Part shown: positions 4,672 through 5,482 of the stretch, piece after piece | Layout of the letters: every line of letters begins with the position of its first letter | Numbering within the stretch: position 1 is the first letter of the stretch | Origin: Gallionellaceae bacterium | GTDB taxonomy: Bacteria > Pseudomonadota > Gammaproteobacteria > Burkholderiales > Gallionellaceae | DNA length: 5,482 bases | NCBI GenBank assembly: GCA_030690855.1 | Contig: JAUYFR010000010.1 | Location: forward strand, 1 to 5,482 | Reading direction: 5' to 3' | Position numbers and translations under genes: made by a program | Notes under the pieces: model-generated | Told to the model about the DNA's origin: nothing | Database searches by the model: none | The model's input: only the letters and a program-made list of their open reading frames with translations

Positions 4672-5482
4672 AACTCAATATAATCAGACTGTTATCAATA
4701 TTGTTTGGCGTACTCATGGCGGCCTGTCAAACGCCGCTCGTTACGCAAAAAACACCTACCGTGCACGCCACTTTTTTGCCCAGCGAATGGGCACAGCTAC
4801 CCGATTGGTCCACGCAAAATCTCGCTCCCTCTTGGCCGGCACTACAACAAAGCTGCCGTGCTTTAAAGCTAAAACCGCAATGGCAGCCGATTTGCAGTGC
4901 GAGTGAACAGGTGAACGCAACAGATTCCTCCACTCAGCGCATTTTTTACGAAACATGGTTTACGCCTTACCAAGTATTTAATCCCGATGGCAACACGCTG
5001 GGCATGATTACCGGCTACTACGAGCCCTTGCTTAAAGGCAGCCGCACCAAGAGCGAGCGTTTTCGTCACCCACTTTATGGTGTGCCAGAGGACTTGCTTG
5101 AGATCGATCTCAGCGAAATCTATCCGCAATTTAAGGGCATGCGTTTGCGGGGCAAGTTAAAAGGCAAAAAAATAGTGCCCTACTACAATCGCGCTGAAAT
5201 TGATGCGGGTATTTCTCCGCTTAAGGGACACGAATTATTTTGGGTAGATAACGCGGTGGAGTTGTTTTTCTTGCAAGTGCAAGGCTCTGGGCGCTTTGAG
5301 TTGGAAGATGGCAGCCAAGTAAAAATTGGCTATGCCGAACAAAATGGCCACCCCTACGTTTCCATTGGTAAAAAATTAGTCGAAATGGGTGAGCTCAAGC
5401 TCGAAGAAGTTTCCATGCAAGGCATCACAACTTGGGCAGAAAAAAACCCTGAGCGCTTAAATTCCTTGCTCGGGCAAAATCC
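4668..5482 (+). CDS. mltA: Membrane-bound lytic murein transglycosylase A, 3' end beyond the window
   Basis: MltA cleaves the MurNAc-GlcNAc bond of peptidoglycan to give 1,6-anhydro ends, working from the inner face of the outer membrane. The visible 271 codons start with a lipoprotein signal peptide, lipobox L16-M-A-A-C20. Gln at +2 is compatible with outer-membrane sorting. The MltA domain then shows TGYYEPLLKGS (115-125), RHPLYGVPEDL (133-143), YYNRAEID (172-179), LFWVDNAVELFFLQVQGSG (190-208) and GYAEQNGHPYVSIG (221-234). About 100 residues, including the catalytic Asp (D308 in E. coli) and the 3D domain, should lie beyond the edge. The ATG overlaps the stop of the methyltransferase gene as ATGA, with no ribosome binding site before it, so coupled translation is likely. 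Tyr-Tyr-Glu-Pro and the QGSG block make the family call firm; the frame is open to the window end. Confidence 0.95.
   Translation, partial: MKLNIIRLLSILFGVLMAACQTPLVTQKTPTVHATFLPSEWAQLPDWSTQNLAPSWPALQQSCRALKLKPQWQPICSASEQVNATDSSTQRIFYETWFTPYQVFNPDGNTLGMITGYYEPLLKGSRTKSERFRHPLYGVPEDLLEIDLSEIYPQFKGMRLRGKLKGKKIVPYYNRAEIDAGISPLKGHELFWVDNAVELFFLQVQGSGRFELEDGSQVKIGYAEQNGHPYVSIGKKLVEMGELKLEEVSMQGITTWAEKNPERLNSLLGQN

Noticed and set aside
4652..4906. Plus-strand frame overlapping the methyltransferase end and mltA start
   Set aside because: Out of frame with mltA, whose signal peptide and domain motifs run continuously from 4668 to the window end.
1..5482. CRISPR array, tRNA, rRNA, insertion sequence or phage integration genes
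   Set aside because: No regularly spaced repeats, no cloverleaf or rRNA-like stretch, and no transposase or integrase frame was seen on either strand.

Overview
The window reads as chromosomal DNA of a proteobacterium, most likely a betaproteobacterium. The main reason is gene order: rpe and gph on one strand with apaG and mltA facing away from them. I recall this neighbourhood (mltA, apaG, rpe, gph, then trpE) from Burkholderiales and relatives. That is from memory, not from a search, and no species can be named from the sequence alone.

Layout. Positions 1-1788, minus strand: a compact operon transcribed from right to left, in the order rpe (ribulose-phosphate 3-epimerase), a small lipoprotein of unknown function, and gph (phosphoglycolate phosphatase). 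Stops and starts overlap or nearly touch. A possible start of a further gene lies at the left edge. Positions 1789-1994: the rpe leader with a plausible sigma70-type promoter, and a degenerate GC-rich repeat just outside the next gene. Positions 1995-2764, minus strand: a two-gene mntA-hepT module with a 4-base ATGA overlap, i.e. a minimal nucleotidyltransferase antitoxin and a HEPN RNase toxin with the RX4HXY motif. Positions 2871-3428, minus strand: an AT-richer gene for a secreted retropepsin-like aspartic protease with a DUF4124-like N-terminus. Positions 3429-3685: a divergent control region with a palindrome over a candidate -10 box and a short direct repeat. Positions 3686-5482, plus strand: apaG, a class I SAM-dependent methyltransferase, and mltA (membrane-bound lytic transglycosylase A, cut by the window edge), tightly packed and probably translationally coupled.

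How it fits together. The two housekeeping blocks (rpe to gph, and apaG to mltA) look like an ancestral divergent pair. About 1.5 kb of accessory DNA carrying the toxin-antitoxin pair and the protease now separates them. Rpe and Gph serve pentose phosphate and 2-phosphoglycolate metabolism; MltA remodels peptidoglycan; the roles of ApaG and the methyltransferase cannot be read from sequence. No wholly new system is evident. The points most worth a second look are the mntA-hepT insertion, an inverted repeat that would mask the mntA ribosome binding site, the palindromic operator candidate in front of the protease gene, and the uncharacterised lipoprotein wedged between rpe and gph.
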